This document shows, in pieces, positions 1-8,333 of a stretch of 64,000 nucleotides of DNA. This DNA is from Arthrobacter_B citreus. Lineage in GTDB: Bacteria; Actinomycetota; Actinomycetes; Actinomycetales; Micrococcaceae. A program made the position numbers and the translations under genes. Position 1 is the first letter of the stretch. Every line of letters begins with the position of its first letter. The DNA is taken from NCBI RefSeq assembly GCF_042429235.1, contig NZ_JBHMBA010000009.1. The stretch is one strand, 5' to 3'. The notes beneath the pieces are model-generated. The model had not been told where the DNA came from. It worked only from the letters and a program-made list of their open reading frames with translations, and ran no database searches.

Positions 1-289
1 CCTGCGCGCAGTCCTTGTGCTTGCCGCCGACGTAGGAGTGCGATGCGGGGTCGTCCCCCACCAGCACGGTTCCCAGCCCCGGGGTGATTCCGTGTTCTTC
101 CTTCAGGACCGCCACGCGCTGGGCCAGTTCATCCTTGATGTCCTTGGCCGCCTTGCGGCCGTCCAGGATCCGTGCTGCCACCGGAGTGCCGTACTCGGTC
201 CTGTCCTTCTTCTCCCAGCCCAGGTTGACGCCGGTTTCCTCGGGGCTTTCCGGGGTGGCGGGGCTCTCCGCCGTGATGGAGCCTTCCAT
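1..289 (-). CDS. folD: Bifunctional methylene-THF dehydrogenase / methenyl-THF cyclohydrolase, N-terminal part
   Basis: Only the N-terminus lies in the window; the gene runs off the left edge. The protein contains AARILDGRKAA, then TPGLGTVLVGDDPASHSY and VGGKHKDC, the start of the FolD catalytic domain (YVxxK-type loop, here VGGKHK). FolD interconverts 5,10-methylene-THF and 10-formyl-THF in the cytosol. It follows glyA on the same strand and is probably co-transcribed from the riboswitch-controlled promoter. The start at 289 is preferred because AAGGGAAG sits just upstream; an ATG at 307 in the same frame has no good ribosome site. Either start leaves an acidic extension of roughly 35-40 residues before the conserved domain, longer than in most FolD proteins. 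Confidence 0.93.
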   Translation of the reverse strand, partial: MEGSITAESPATPESPEETGVNLGWEKKDRTEYGTPVAARILDGRKAAKDIKDELAQRVAVLKEEHGITPGLGTVLVGDDPASHSYVGGKHKDCAQ

Positions 290-312
290 GTTGCTTCCCT
301 TTTCCATGCTCG

Positions 313-1596
313 TTACCACTCTTCCTGTCCCGGATACAGCGGGAAATCTTCGGCGAGCGCTGTGACACGCGCCCGCAGTGCGTCGACGTCGGGGGACGGT
401 TTCAGGGCAGCTGCGATGATCTCCGCCACCTCAGTGAACTCCCGGGCACCGAAACCGCGGGTGGCCAGGGCGGGCGTGCCGATGCGGAGCCCGGAGGTGA
501 CCATCGGCGGGCGGGGATCAAACGGAACCGAATTGCGGTTCACGGTGATTCCCACTGAGTGCAGCAGATCCTCGGCCTGCTTCCCGTCCAGGGCGCTGTG
601 GCGCAGGTCCACCAGGATCAGGTGCACGTCGGTTCCGCCGGTCAGGACCGACACGCCGTGTTCGGCGACGTCCGGGGCAGTAAGCCGGTCGGCAACAATC
701 CGGGCACCTTCCAGGACGCGTTCCTGCCGTTCCCGGAACTCTTCGGATCCGGCGATCTTGAAGGCCACAGCCTTGGCGGCAATGACATGCATCAGCGGAC
801 CGCCCTGCTGGCCCGGGAACACGCTGGAGTTCAGCTTCTTGCCGTACTGTTCCTTCGCCAGGATGATGCCGGAGCGCGGACCCGCCAGGGTCTTGTGGAC
901 AGTGGACGTAACGACGTCGGAGGCGGGAACCGGGTTGGGGTGCAGGCCAGCGGCAACGAGACCGGCGAAGTGCGCCATGTCCGTCCACAGGTAGGCGCCA
1001 ACCTCATCGGCGATGGAGCGGAATGCCTCGAAGTCGAGGTGGCGGGGATAGGCGGACCAGCCGGCCACAATAACCTGCGGACGTTCCGCGAGCGCCTGCT
1101 CCCGGACCTTGTCCATGTCCACCCGGTGCGTCTGCTCGTCCACGCCGTAGGCGGCAACTTCATAGAGCTTGCCGGAAAAGTTGAGTTTCATGCCGTGGGT
1201 CAGATGCCCGCCGTGTGCCAGGTTCAGGCCCATCAGCTTTTCGCCCGGCTTGATCATCGCAGCCAGCGCGGCAGCGTTGGCCGATGCTCCGGAGTGCGGC
1301 TGGACGTTGGCGAACTCGGCGCCGAACAGGGACTTCACCCGATCGATCGCGAGGTTCTCGGCAACATCCACATGTTCACAGCCGCCGTAATAGCGCCGGC
1401 CGGGATAGCCCTCGGCATATTTGTTCGTCAGGACGGATCCCTGGACTTCCAGGACCGATCTCGGGGCGAAATTCTCCGACGCGATCATTTCCAGGGTATT
1501 GCGCTGGCGTGCCAGCTCATCATTCAGGACGGCGGCGATTTCCGGGTCGACGTCGGATAGCTTCGCGTCGGTCACGGGTTGGGTTGACAGTCTCAC
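313..1596 (-). CDS. glyA: Serine hydroxymethyltransferase
   Basis: A 427-residue PLP enzyme that converts serine plus THF to glycine plus 5,10-methylene-THF. The N-terminal motif RNTLEMIASENFAP, the region NKYAEGYPGRRYYGGCE and the PLP-lysine region VVTSTVHKTLAGPRSG (Schiff-base lysine in VHKTL) are all intact, and the length is typical. The start is a GTG preceded by AGGAGA. A ZTP-class riboswitch lies about 100-190 bases upstream on the same strand, so expression is expected to rise when 10-formyl-THF is short. folD follows within 25 bases, giving a glyA-folD one-carbon operon. Confidence 0.98.
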   Translation of the reverse strand: MRLSTQPVTDAKLSDVDPEIAAVLNDELARQRNTLEMIASENFAPRSVLEVQGSVLTNKYAEGYPGRRYYGGCEHVDVAENLAIDRVKSLFGAEFANVQPHSGASANAAALAAMIKPGEKLMGLNLAHGGHLTHGMKLNFSGKLYEVAAYGVDEQTHRVDMDKVREQALAERPQVIVAGWSAYPRHLDFEAFRSIADEVGAYLWTDMAHFAGLVAAGLHPNPVPASDVVTSTVHKTLAGPRSGIILAKEQYGKKLNSSVFPGQQGGPLMHVIAAKAVAFKIAGSEEFRERQERVLEGARIVADRLTAPDVAEHGVSVLTGGTDVHLILVDLRHSALDGKQAEDLLHSVGITVNRNSVPFDPRPPMVTSGLRIGTPALATRGFGAREFTEVAEIIAAALKPSPDVDALRARVTALAEDFPLYPGQEEW

Positions 1597-1699
1597 GAGG
1601 ATCTCCTGGGAAGGGGTTCTATGGGTCAGGCTACCTGCCGGCGCACTCCCGCACTCTGAAACAACAAAGCGTCCGGGTGAACAGACAGATGGTGGCTTG

Positions 1700-1782
1700 A
1701 CCTCCGGCCCAGGCGTGCGATCCGTGGTCTGTCATGCTTGGCCGCTCCCTGGTGGTGGCCCACCTAACGCCAGTTGCGACTT
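1700..1782 (-). promoter_or_regulatory. ZTP (pfl-motif) riboswitch upstream of glyA-folD
   Basis: Reading the minus strand, the conserved blocks appear in order: AACTGGCG, GGTGGG, ACCACCAGGGAGCGGCC, a variable linker of about 30 bases, then GCCTGGGCCGG. They match the pfl/ZTP aptamer core (CUGGCG, GGUGGG...ACCACCxGGGAGC, GCCUGGGC) known upstream of glyA, folD and purH in Actinobacteria. ZTP and ZMP (AICAR phosphate) accumulate when 10-formyl-THF is limiting and switch on these genes. No U-run terminator is obvious between the aptamer and the GTG start of glyA, so control may act on translation; this is inference. A TACGAT at 1787-1792 (minus strand) could be the -10 box. Confidence 0.9.
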
Positions 1783-1934
1783 TTTCATCGTACCGGATCA
1801 CATCCGGCGGGCACCCAAATGCGTCCAAGAGGGTCCCGCGGAAGTCACACGGAATAGGCGCCGGGGGTTTGCGGGTTGAAGCCTGCAGGTAAAGACGTGC
1901 CTGGAGGACAGGCATCTTGATGAAGGACGGGCGC

Positions 1935-3071
1935 ATGATGCAGGACCAAACGGTGGACGCGGCGGTAATCGGCGCGGGCCAGGCAGGGCTCAGCGCGGCG
2001 TATTATCTGCAGCGCCGCGGGCTGGCGGCCGGAACCGGGTTCGTGGTGATCGACGCCAACGAAGGACCCGGAGGGGCATGGCGGCACCGCTGGGATTCGC
2101 TGACACTCGGTGCCGCCCACGGCATCCATGACCTTCCGCGCTCGCCCCTGGGCACTCCCGACCCCCGGGAGCCGGCGTCGTCCGTTGTCAGCCGCTACTA
2201 CGGCGGATACGAGGCCGAGTTCGAGTTGCAGGTACAGCGCCCGGTCCGGGTGCTGAAAGTCAGTACCGCGGAGGACGGGCTGCTGCGGATCGACACCGAC
2301 CGCGGCTCGTGGCGGGCTCGGACCGTTATCAACGCCACCGGAACGTGGGACAAACCGTACTGGCCGCACTACCCCGGACGGGAAGACTTCCGCGGCGTCC
2401 AACTGCACACCCATGACTTCCGCAGCGCCGCGGACTTTGCCGGCCGGCGCGTCCTGGTGGTCGGCGGCGGAACGTCCGCGGTCCAGTTCCTGCTTCAGCT
2501 GAACGACGCCGGCGCGCAGACGGTGTGGTCCACCCGCCGCCCGCCTGAGTTCACCCGCACGCCTTTCGACGCGGAGTGGGGCAGGGACGTGGAACAGCGT
2601 GTCAGCGAGCGCACCCGCGCCGGGCTGCCCCCGCTCAGCGTTGTTGCGGCCACCAAATTGCCGCTGACTCCCCAGTACCAGGCGGGGATCGACGACGGCG
2701 TCCTCATCTCCCGCGGCCCGCTCGCCCGGGTTACCGCGGACGGGGCGGTCTTCACCGACGGCAGCGCCGTGAAGGCCGACGTCATTCTGTGGGCCACGGG
2801 CTTTCGTGCGGCGCTGGACCATCTTGCGCCCCTGAAGCTGCGCGAATCCGGAGGCGGCATCCGCATGGACGGACCGCAGGTGAAGAAGTTGCCGCAGCTG
2901 TTCCTGGTGGGCTACGGCGAGTCCGCCTCGACGCTTGGCGCCACGCGGGCCGGGCGGGCGGCAGCCCTGGGGGCATTGGAGCTGCTCGGGCTGCCTGCTA
3001 CTCCAAATCCTCCCAGGAGAATTCCGTCCGGGTCCCCTGTTCCCAGTCGCGGCGCAGCACTGCGTAGGTAA
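1935..3071 (+). CDS. FAD/NAD(P)-dependent flavoprotein monooxygenase-like protein
   Basis: A 378-residue protein with an N-terminal FAD Rossmann motif (AAVIGAGQAGLSAAYYL), a second nucleotide-binding loop (VLVVGGGTSAVQFL) near the middle, and the late motif DVILWATGFR typical of flavin monooxygenase and CzcO-type proteins. The substrate cannot be read from sequence. ATG at 1935 is chosen because AAGGA precedes it at good spacing; an in-frame TTG/ATG lies at 1917-1920. It diverges from glyA. The last 74 bases overlap the convergent GNAT gene, and that part encodes a Pro/Arg-rich tail (PNPPRRIPSGSPVPSRG) with no family resemblance, as if an earlier stop had been lost. Confidence 0.85.
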   Translation: MMQDQTVDAAVIGAGQAGLSAAYYLQRRGLAAGTGFVVIDANEGPGGAWRHRWDSLTLGAAHGIHDLPRSPLGTPDPREPASSVVSRYYGGYEAEFELQVQRPVRVLKVSTAEDGLLRIDTDRGSWRARTVINATGTWDKPYWPHYPGREDFRGVQLHTHDFRSAADFAGRRVLVVGGGTSAVQFLLQLNDAGAQTVWSTRRPPEFTRTPFDAEWGRDVEQRVSERTRAGLPPLSVVAATKLPLTPQYQAGIDDGVLISRGPLARVTADGAVFTDGSAVKADVILWATGFRAALDHLAPLKLRESGGGIRMDGPQVKKLPQLFLVGYGESASTLGATRAGRAAALGALELLGLPATPNPPRRIPSGSPVPSRGAALRR

Positions 3072-3534
3072 CCGACGCAATCCGGGTTCCGTCGTCCAGC
3101 AGCCAGTCCTCCCGGTAATGGGCTTCCTTGAGGAAGCCAGCGCGCAGAAAGGTCTTGCGCATCGCGACGTTGTCCTCGCGGGTCCGGCCGGCAAACCGGT
3201 GCGCCTGCGGCTTACTGCCGAAAACCAGCCCGGTAAGGGCCCGGAGCACCGGGACACCTGCTCCCTGCCCCCGGGCTTCCTCCACCAGCCGGAGGTCAAA
3301 GGTGGGGCACTGGCTCTGCAGGCGTTCCACGATGACCAGGCCCAGCCGGTGGTTGTCTCCGTACACCCAATAGGTGCGGACGTCGTCGGCTTCGAACCGG
3401 CCGTCCATGACCAGCTGACGCACCAGCTCCTCAGACGGCGCTGTGATCCGGTGGTAAGGAAAACTGTTGGTGGTGAGGAACTTGACCAGCTCTTCGACAT
3501 CCTTATCGGAGAGCGGCATGAAAGTTACGTCCAT
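2998..3534 (-). CDS. GNAT-family N-acetyltransferase (RimJ/RimL-like)
   Basis: A 178-residue acetyltransferase. The segment TYWVYGDNHRLGLVIVER followed by FDLRLVEEARGQGAGVPVLRALTG is the acetyl-CoA-binding core, and NVAMRKTFLRAGFLKEAHYRE is the standard C-terminal GNAT motif (N..A...Y/F...GF). The acceptor is unknown. The start has no spaced Shine-Dalgarno site; instead TAGGCT lies exactly six bases before the ATG, which suggests a leaderless transcript. The 3' end overlaps the convergent flavoprotein gene by 74 bases. The gene is divergent from purU. Confidence 0.88.
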   Translation of the reverse strand: MDVTFMPLSDKDVEELVKFLTTNSFPYHRITAPSEELVRQLVMDGRFEADDVRTYWVYGDNHRLGLVIVERLQSQCPTFDLRLVEEARGQGAGVPVLRALTGLVFGSKPQAHRFAGRTREDNVAMRKTFLRAGFLKEAHYREDWLLDDGTRIASVTYAVLRRDWEQGTRTEFSWEDLE

Positions 3535-3579
3535 TTCCTTAGCCTAAGGGAGGTGCTCCACGGCGGGTAACCTTGGATG

Positions 3580-4470
3580 GTGACCGACATTCCCGCTTCC
3601 CCGGCAGCCGAAGCCGCAGCATCCAAAGCTCCCGCCTACACCCTGACCTTGTCCTGCCCGGACCAGGCAGGAATAGTCCATGCCGTATCCGGCGGTCTCG
3701 TGGCCGCACAGGGAAACATCACCGAATCCCAGCAATACGGCAGCCCCGAATCGGGAACGTTCTTCATGCGCGTCGATTTCACGGCTCCCGGGACCCACTC
3801 CGAAGTTCGGGAAACCCTGGCTCCGGTGGCGCAGGCCTTTGGCATGGACTGGCAGCTGCACGTGGCCGGAGCGCCGGTGCGCACGCTGATCATGGCGTCC
3901 AAGTCCGGACACTGCCTCAACGACCTCCTCTTCCGGCAGCGCGCCGGGACGCTGCCCATCGAGATCCCGGCCATCGTGTCCAACCATCAGGACCTCGCCG
4001 GACTGGCCGCGTTTTACGGGGTTCCGTTCCACCACATCCCGGTGGTCCCCGGTGGCAAGGAAGCCGCGGAAGACCAGCTGCGCGGGCTGATGCGGGACCT
4101 GGACATCGAGCTGGTGGTGCTGGCCCGTTACATGCAGATCCTCAGCAACGAGCTGTGCCAGGATCTCTCCGGCCGGGCCATCAACATCCATCATTCGTTC
4201 CTGCCCTCGTTCAAGGGCGCCCGCCCCTACCACCAGGCCCACGCACGCGGCGTGAAGCTCATCGGGGCCACGGCCCACTATGTGACCTCGGACCTCGATG
4301 AGGGACCGATCATCGAGCAGGAGGTCATCCGCGTTGACCACGCCCGGTCCGCTTCGCAGCTGGTTGCGCTGGGCAGCGACGTTGAAGGCCGGACACTGTC
4401 AAAGGCCGTCCAGTGGCACGCCGAGCACCGCGTCCTGCTGGACGGGAAGCGGACCATCGTCTTCAACTAA
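3580..4470 (+). CDS. purU: Formyltetrahydrofolate deformylase
   Basis: A 296-residue enzyme that hydrolyses 10-formyl-THF to formate and THF. It has an N-terminal ACT domain (TLSCPDQAGIVHAVSGGL, residues about 18-90) and a C-terminal formyltransferase-fold domain with VRTLIMASKSGHCLNDLL, ELVVLARYMQILS and INIHHSFLPSFKGARPYHQA (catalytic Asn-His-Asp set). The GTG at 3580 is chosen because a TAACCT -10-like box ends exactly six bases upstream, the leaderless spacing repeated in this window; an ATG lies one codon earlier. PurU balances the formyl-THF pool also used by purN and purH further along. Confidence 0.95.
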   Translation: MTDIPASPAAEAAASKAPAYTLTLSCPDQAGIVHAVSGGLVAAQGNITESQQYGSPESGTFFMRVDFTAPGTHSEVRETLAPVAQAFGMDWQLHVAGAPVRTLIMASKSGHCLNDLLFRQRAGTLPIEIPAIVSNHQDLAGLAAFYGVPFHHIPVVPGGKEAAEDQLRGLMRDLDIELVVLARYMQILSNELCQDLSGRAINIHHSFLPSFKGARPYHQAHARGVKLIGATAHYVTSDLDEGPIIEQEVIRVDHARSASQLVALGSDVEGRTLSKAVQWHAEHRVLLDGKRTIVFN

Positions 4471-4507
4471 CGCGGTCCGCTCCGCGGCATCCGGCTAGGC
4501 TGGCCCC

Positions 4508-5050
4508 ATGGCATACGTTATTCCGCTCCGGGGCCGGACCCCGGACATCGATCCGTCCGTTTTCCTTGCTCCCACGGCATCGCTTATTGGTGACGTCCAC
4601 ATGGCACCCGGTTCCAGCGCCTTTTACGGTGTCTGTGTCCGCGGCGACTCCAATTCCATCCGCGTCGGGACCGGCAGCAACCTGCAGGACAACGTGGTGC
4701 TCCACGCGGATCCCGGATTCCCCACAACTGTGGGCGAGCGGGTCAGCATCGGCCACAACGCGGTTGTCCACGGATGCACCATTGAGGATGACTGCCTGAT
4801 CGGCATGAGCGCGACCGTCATGAACGGCGCAGTGGTGGGCACGGGTTCCCTGGTCGCTGCCGGCGCCGTCGTTCTGGAAGGCACTGTCATTCCGCCCCGG
4901 TCCCTGGTGGCTGGAGTGCCGGCGAAAGTACGGCGTCAGCTTACCGATGAGGAGTTTGCCGGGGTGCAGGCCAATGCCGCCAATTACCTCGCAACGGCCG
5001 CGGCTCACCGCGATGCCATGGAAGTTGAGCAGCAGGCCAGCAGCCAATAA
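4508..5050 (+). CDS. Gamma-class carbonic anhydrase-like hexapeptide protein
   Basis: A 180-residue left-handed beta-helix protein of the YrdA/PaaY/CaiE type. Repeating hexapeptides run from about residue 20 to 150. The three metal-ligand histidines of gamma-carbonic anhydrases are in place (H66 in VVLHADPG, H83 and H88 in IGHNAVVHGC). Known relatives bind Zn or Fe and some are active anhydrases, but activity cannot be assigned with certainty. The ATG is preceded by TAGGCT with a six-base spacer, suggesting a leaderless mRNA. It follows purU by 37 bases but probably has its own promoter. Confidence 0.9.
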   Translation: MAYVIPLRGRTPDIDPSVFLAPTASLIGDVHMAPGSSAFYGVCVRGDSNSIRVGTGSNLQDNVVLHADPGFPTTVGERVSIGHNAVVHGCTIEDDCLIGMSATVMNGAVVGTGSLVAAGAVVLEGTVIPPRSLVAGVPAKVRRQLTDEEFAGVQANAANYLATAAAHRDAMEVEQQASSQ

Positions 5051-5201
5051 CACGGGCGCAGACCACTGGCGGGGATCGTCTGTTGACGCCTGCAGCGGGA
5101 GGGGTTTAGCTGTAGCCAGAAGCTCTGACAAGGAAGTCCCCGGGCAGCTGCACCGGCAGGAAGTGAGACCCACCTGCGCGTGTTTCTCAGAGAAGAGGAC
5201 C

Positions 5202-6287
5202 ATGAACGCTCCGCACATTCCCCTCCCGCCGTGCGCAGCTCCGGGGGCACCCAGCCCGGTAAGAAAAACCGGACGAACGCTCAGATGGGGCGTGGTCGGG
5301 ACGGGCAACATTGCCGCCAAAGTCACTGAGGACATCGCCCGGCTGGAGGATGCGGTCCTGCAGTGTGTCAGTTCCCGAAACGAAGCTTCCGCGGTCGAGT
5401 TTGCCGATCAGTTCGGAGTGGCGAGCGCCGTCTTCGACAAGCCAAGGGCCCCGGGGTACACCCAGCTGGTCGAGGATCCCGAAGTGGACGTCGTTTACGT
5501 CGCTGCCCCGCAGGCCCAGCACTACGAGATCTCCAGGGCTGCCTTGCTGGCCGGGAAAAACGTGCTTTGCGAGAAGTCGCTCACCACTAATGCCCGGGAA
5601 GCGGAGGACCTCATAGGGATTGCATCCACGCGGGGACTCTTTCTGATGGAGGGGGTGTGGACACGGTTCCTGCCCTGCGTTAACCGGATTTGGGAGATTC
5701 TGGCCAGCGGCGAGCTCGGCGACATCCAATGGGTGCAGGCGGATCTGGGGCTCCCAAACGGGCCCGGAACCGGGAGCCGTCGTTCGGGTGCCGAGACCGG
5801 GGCCGGGGCGCTGCTGGACCTCACGGTTTATCCCCTGACCCTGGCTGTGGGGGCCCTGGGGTTTCCGGAAGGCGTGACCGCCGTCGGCGCTGGTATTGAC
5901 CAGCAGAACGCCCTGCTCCTGACCTATCCTTCCGGCGCCGCGGCCCAGCTCATGTCGTCGCTCCTCTCTCTGGGCACCCGGACCGCTACTTTTTCCGGGA
6001 CGAAAGGCTGGCTGCGGACCGGAGCACCGCTTCACAATCCGGTGGAGCTAACCGTTGCCCCATTGCTGGGCGACCAGCGGGTGGAACGGTTTCCGCAGGT
6101 CGGCAACGGATACACGTATGAGCTGCGCGAAGCGACCCGCTGCATCCAATCCGGGCTCCCGGAGTCCCCCACCATGAGCTGGGACCATTCCCTGCAGACC
6201 ATGCGGCTGTTTGATGACGCCCGCTCCCAGATGGGCGTGCGCTACGCGAACGACGGCGTCGCTGTCCGTCCGGCTGCCCACCACTAG
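5202..6287 (+). CDS. Gfo/Idh/MocA-family NAD(P)-dependent oxidoreductase
   Basis: A 361-residue sugar- or polyol-dehydrogenase-like protein. The N-terminal Rossmann motif is RWGVVGTGNIAAKV; VDVVYVAAPQAQHYEISRAALLAGKNVLCEKSLTTNAREAE carries the EKP-like motif (EKS here, with Lys conserved), followed by a C-terminal alpha/beta domain beginning about residue 190. The ATG at 5202 follows AGAAGAGG closely; the longer open frame upstream has no family similarity. The substrate is unknown. The relatives are the trans-1,2-dihydrobenzene-1,2-diol dehydrogenase / NDP-hexose dehydrogenase group. Confidence 0.88.
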   Translation: MNAPHIPLPPCAAPGAPSPVRKTGRTLRWGVVGTGNIAAKVTEDIARLEDAVLQCVSSRNEASAVEFADQFGVASAVFDKPRAPGYTQLVEDPEVDVVYVAAPQAQHYEISRAALLAGKNVLCEKSLTTNAREAEDLIGIASTRGLFLMEGVWTRFLPCVNRIWEILASGELGDIQWVQADLGLPNGPGTGSRRSGAETGAGALLDLTVYPLTLAVGALGFPEGVTAVGAGIDQQNALLLTYPSGAAAQLMSSLLSLGTRTATFSGTKGWLRTGAPLHNPVELTVAPLLGDQRVERFPQVGNGYTYELREATRCIQSGLPESPTMSWDHSLQTMRLFDDARSQMGVRYANDGVAVRPAAHH

Positions 6288-6355
6288 ACTCTTCCGCTTC
6301 ACTGCCTCCCGTTTGCACGCTCTCGGGTTTGCCCCTTTCCGGGTGGGGGCACGGA

Positions 6356-6388
6356 GAAAGCGGCCCCGCAAGCAGCAGGACCGCTTTC
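6356..6388. terminator. Bidirectional terminator-like hairpin
   Basis: GAAAGCGG at 6356-6363 pairs with CCGCTTTC at 6381-6388. It lies between the convergent Gfo/Idh gene and the DUF3618 gene, as expected for a shared terminator. No strong T-run follows. Confidence 0.55.
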
Positions 6389-6399
6389 GGCGTTTCGGG

Positions 6400-6996
6400 T
6401 TATGCGTTGCGCACGTTGTCCTGGGCATCAGTGGCTTTGCTCTTTACATCGCCGGCAGCGCCCTGGCCCTCCTGTTTGACGTTCTGTGCTGCCTCGGTGG
6501 CAGTCGCCTTGACGTTTTCCATGGCTTCCTGCGCGGGTTCCTTGAGGCCCTGGGCCATTTCCTTCGCCGTATCGGTGACCTGCGTCGTCAGTGGCTCCGC
6601 CGCTGTTTTGATGTTGTCCGCGGCAACACATTCCTTCTCACTGGCGGGAATCAGCGAAGCCGCCAGCAGCCCCGCGCCGAAGGCAATAAGGCCGGCGGCG
6701 ATGGGGTTGCCCTGCGCCTTGGCCGTAAGTTTCTGCGGCGCCTCGCCGACTGCCGAACCGGCGCGCGAAACGCCGTCGGACGCTGAACCTGTGCCGGACT
6801 GAACCTTGTCGGTCATGGAATCCGCAGCTCCCATCACTTTGTCCTTGACGCCGGATACGGCGTCCTTCAACTTGTCGGTCTGCCGCTGAACAATATGCGA
6901 CGGAGTGACCTTGTCCGCCACGGCGTCCACATTGCTTCCCAGCCGGCGGCGGGTCTCTTCAATGTCTGCCCGTATTGCATCGGGATTTTCGCTCAT
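6400..6996 (-). CDS. DUF3618 domain-containing protein
   Basis: A 198-residue protein. The N-terminus IRADIEETRRRLGSNVDAVADKVTPSHIV is the DUF3618 signature. One hydrophobic helix follows (NPIAAGLIAFGAGLLAASLIP, about residues 105-125), and the C-terminus is an amphipathic region of LEA/apolipoprotein-like repeats (KEMAQGLKEPAQEAMENV...). It is the last gene of a three-gene operon with a holin-X-like and a YtxH-like protein, sharing a 4-base ATGA overlap with the preceding gene. Such trios are common in Actinobacteria and are thought to act at the membrane during stress; the molecular function is unknown. Confidence 0.9.
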   Translation of the reverse strand: MSENPDAIRADIEETRRRLGSNVDAVADKVTPSHIVQRQTDKLKDAVSGVKDKVMGAADSMTDKVQSGTGSASDGVSRAGSAVGEAPQKLTAKAQGNPIAAGLIAFGAGLLAASLIPASEKECVAADNIKTAAEPLTTQVTDTAKEMAQGLKEPAQEAMENVKATATEAAQNVKQEGQGAAGDVKSKATDAQDNVRNA

Positions 6997-7412
6997 CGTA
7001 GGTCCTCATTCGGTTTAAGGGTTCCGGGAATTTCCTGCAGGGTTTCCGACGTCTGGGGCATGCCCTTGATTTTCCGCATTTCAGTGCGTCCGCGCATGGC
7101 AAGGACCGCGGCAATGACTGCCCAGATCACGGCCACCACCAGCCCCGACCAGCCCAACCCGATCAGGCTTCCGAGCGCCTGCCATAGGGCGATGGAAAGA
7201 AACAGGAGGACAAAGTAGCCGGCCACAGCGGCGCCGGCGTACATGCCGCCGCCTTTACCCGCACGGGTGGCGGACTGCTTCAGCTCAACCTTCGCCAGCT
7301 CCACTTCCTGGCGCATGAGCGTGGACATATCCTGCGTCACTTGTCCCAGCAGGTCTCCCAGAGACGTACTCTCAGCCCTTGTGGGCGGCGGTTCAGGGAT
7401 TTCGGTACTCAT
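6993..7412 (-). CDS. Phage-holin-family / YqjE-like membrane protein (holin superfamily III)
   Basis: A 139-residue protein. The soluble N-terminus LGDLLGQVTQDMSTLMRQEVELAKVELKQ is characteristic of the actinobacterial holin-X/YqjE family, followed by two transmembrane helices (about residues 58-80 and 88-106) and a charged C-terminus. Despite the family name there is no sign of a prophage. It overlaps its upstream neighbour as TGATG and its downstream neighbour as ATGA, so the three genes are translationally coupled. Confidence 0.88.
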   Translation of the reverse strand: MSTEIPEPPPTRAESTSLGDLLGQVTQDMSTLMRQEVELAKVELKQSATRAGKGGGMYAGAAVAGYFVLLFLSIALWQALGSLIGLGWSGLVVAVIWAVIAAVLAMRGRTEMRKIKGMPQTSETLQEIPGTLKPNEDLR

Positions 7413-8260
7413 CAGTGCCGACCGCCGCTAAACGGATCGCTGGCGCGGGTCCCCGACGCCGGCAGCTGATCGTCAGACACCGGTGGCCGTCCTGCAGCGT
7501 GCGTGGGTTCAGTGGCGAACGGATCGTCCATCGCTCCCCCTGCATTAACGGTTCCCGTCCCGGCGTAGGTGGGCTGGACCGGAGGCTCGGGAGGATAGAT
7601 CGTTTCGGGGGTTGTCACTGTTCCGGCACCTGGCGCCTGTCCGCCTGTCACCTGTCCGGTCTCTGGCGCCTGTCCGGTGCCTGTCGCTTGTCCGGTGCCT
7701 GTCGCGGCCGGGCCTTCCGGCACGCCGGCGCTGAGGCCCTTGTTCAGCCTGCCGGCCAGGAAGCCCGCACCGGCAGCAATGGCAAGGAACGCGACCGGCC
7801 GCTGCCGGGCAAAGGACTTGACCTCGTCGACCAGCGAGCCGGGGTTGCGGTTGTCGAGCCAGGATGCAACTGAGGATGAACGTTCAGCTGCCTGCCGGAC
7901 CAGATCCGAAGCAACACCGGGCTGATCGGAATTCTCGGCCATGGAATGCAGCTCGCCGGCCATGGACCGAAGACCTTCAGCAACTTTCTGTTGCTGAACA
8001 CCCGCCTGATGGGTGAGGTCGGTCCGCGCCTGGTCAAGCAGGTCCCTGGCGTTGGCCGTCACTTCAGAGGCAACGCCCGCGGCCTCGGACTTGACTGTTT
8101 CAGCGACGTGCTGAGCGCTTCCCGCCGCATCCTGAGCGAGACCAGCAGACTGTTCCTTGGCAGCGCCCGCTTTGGCGGACTTTGCCTCGGATGATTGGTC
8201 CTGCGCCGTGGTTGCGGCATGACTTCCGTCTCTGGGCCACTCGTTTTCCGTCATCATCAT
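7412..8260 (-). CDS. YtxH/LEA-like single-helix membrane protein
   Basis: A 282-residue protein and first gene of the DUF3618/holin-X operon. Residues 1-130 are an Ala/Gln/Glu-rich amphipathic region (SAQHVAETVKSEAAGVASE...), followed by one hydrophobic helix (PVAFLAIAAGAGFLAGRL, about residues 153-170). A Gly/Thr/Pro tail contains an imperfect repeat (TGTGQATGTGQAPETGQ), visible in the DNA as repeated CTGTCCGGT units around 7640-7700. No enzyme motif is present. Together with its neighbours it looks like an envelope or desiccation-stress module. A long inverted repeat sits 74-123 bases upstream of its start. Confidence 0.75.
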   Translation of the reverse strand: MMMTENEWPRDGSHAATTAQDQSSEAKSAKAGAAKEQSAGLAQDAAGSAQHVAETVKSEAAGVASEVTANARDLLDQARTDLTHQAGVQQQKVAEGLRSMAGELHSMAENSDQPGVASDLVRQAAERSSSVASWLDNRNPGSLVDEVKSFARQRPVAFLAIAAGAGFLAGRLNKGLSAGVPEGPAATGTGQATGTGQAPETGQVTGGQAPGAGTVTTPETIYPPEPPVQPTYAGTGTVNAGGAMDDPFATEPTHAAGRPPVSDDQLPASGTRASDPFSGGRH

Positions 8261-8333
8261 TCTCTTTCCTGGATCGTTACGGATGAAGAATCAGAATCAG
8301 CGCCGATGAAGCAGAGCCACCGGCTCAACCGAT

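Noticed and set aside
1845..3500. 551-codon minus-strand frame across the flavoprotein and GNAT genes
   Set aside because: Overlaps two well-supported genes in a different frame; Arg/Pro/Ala-rich without motifs.
6993..7412. Holin-family annotation as evidence of a prophage
   Set aside because: The holin-X/YqjE family is a chromosomal actinobacterial membrane family; no phage genes, integrase or att sites are nearby.
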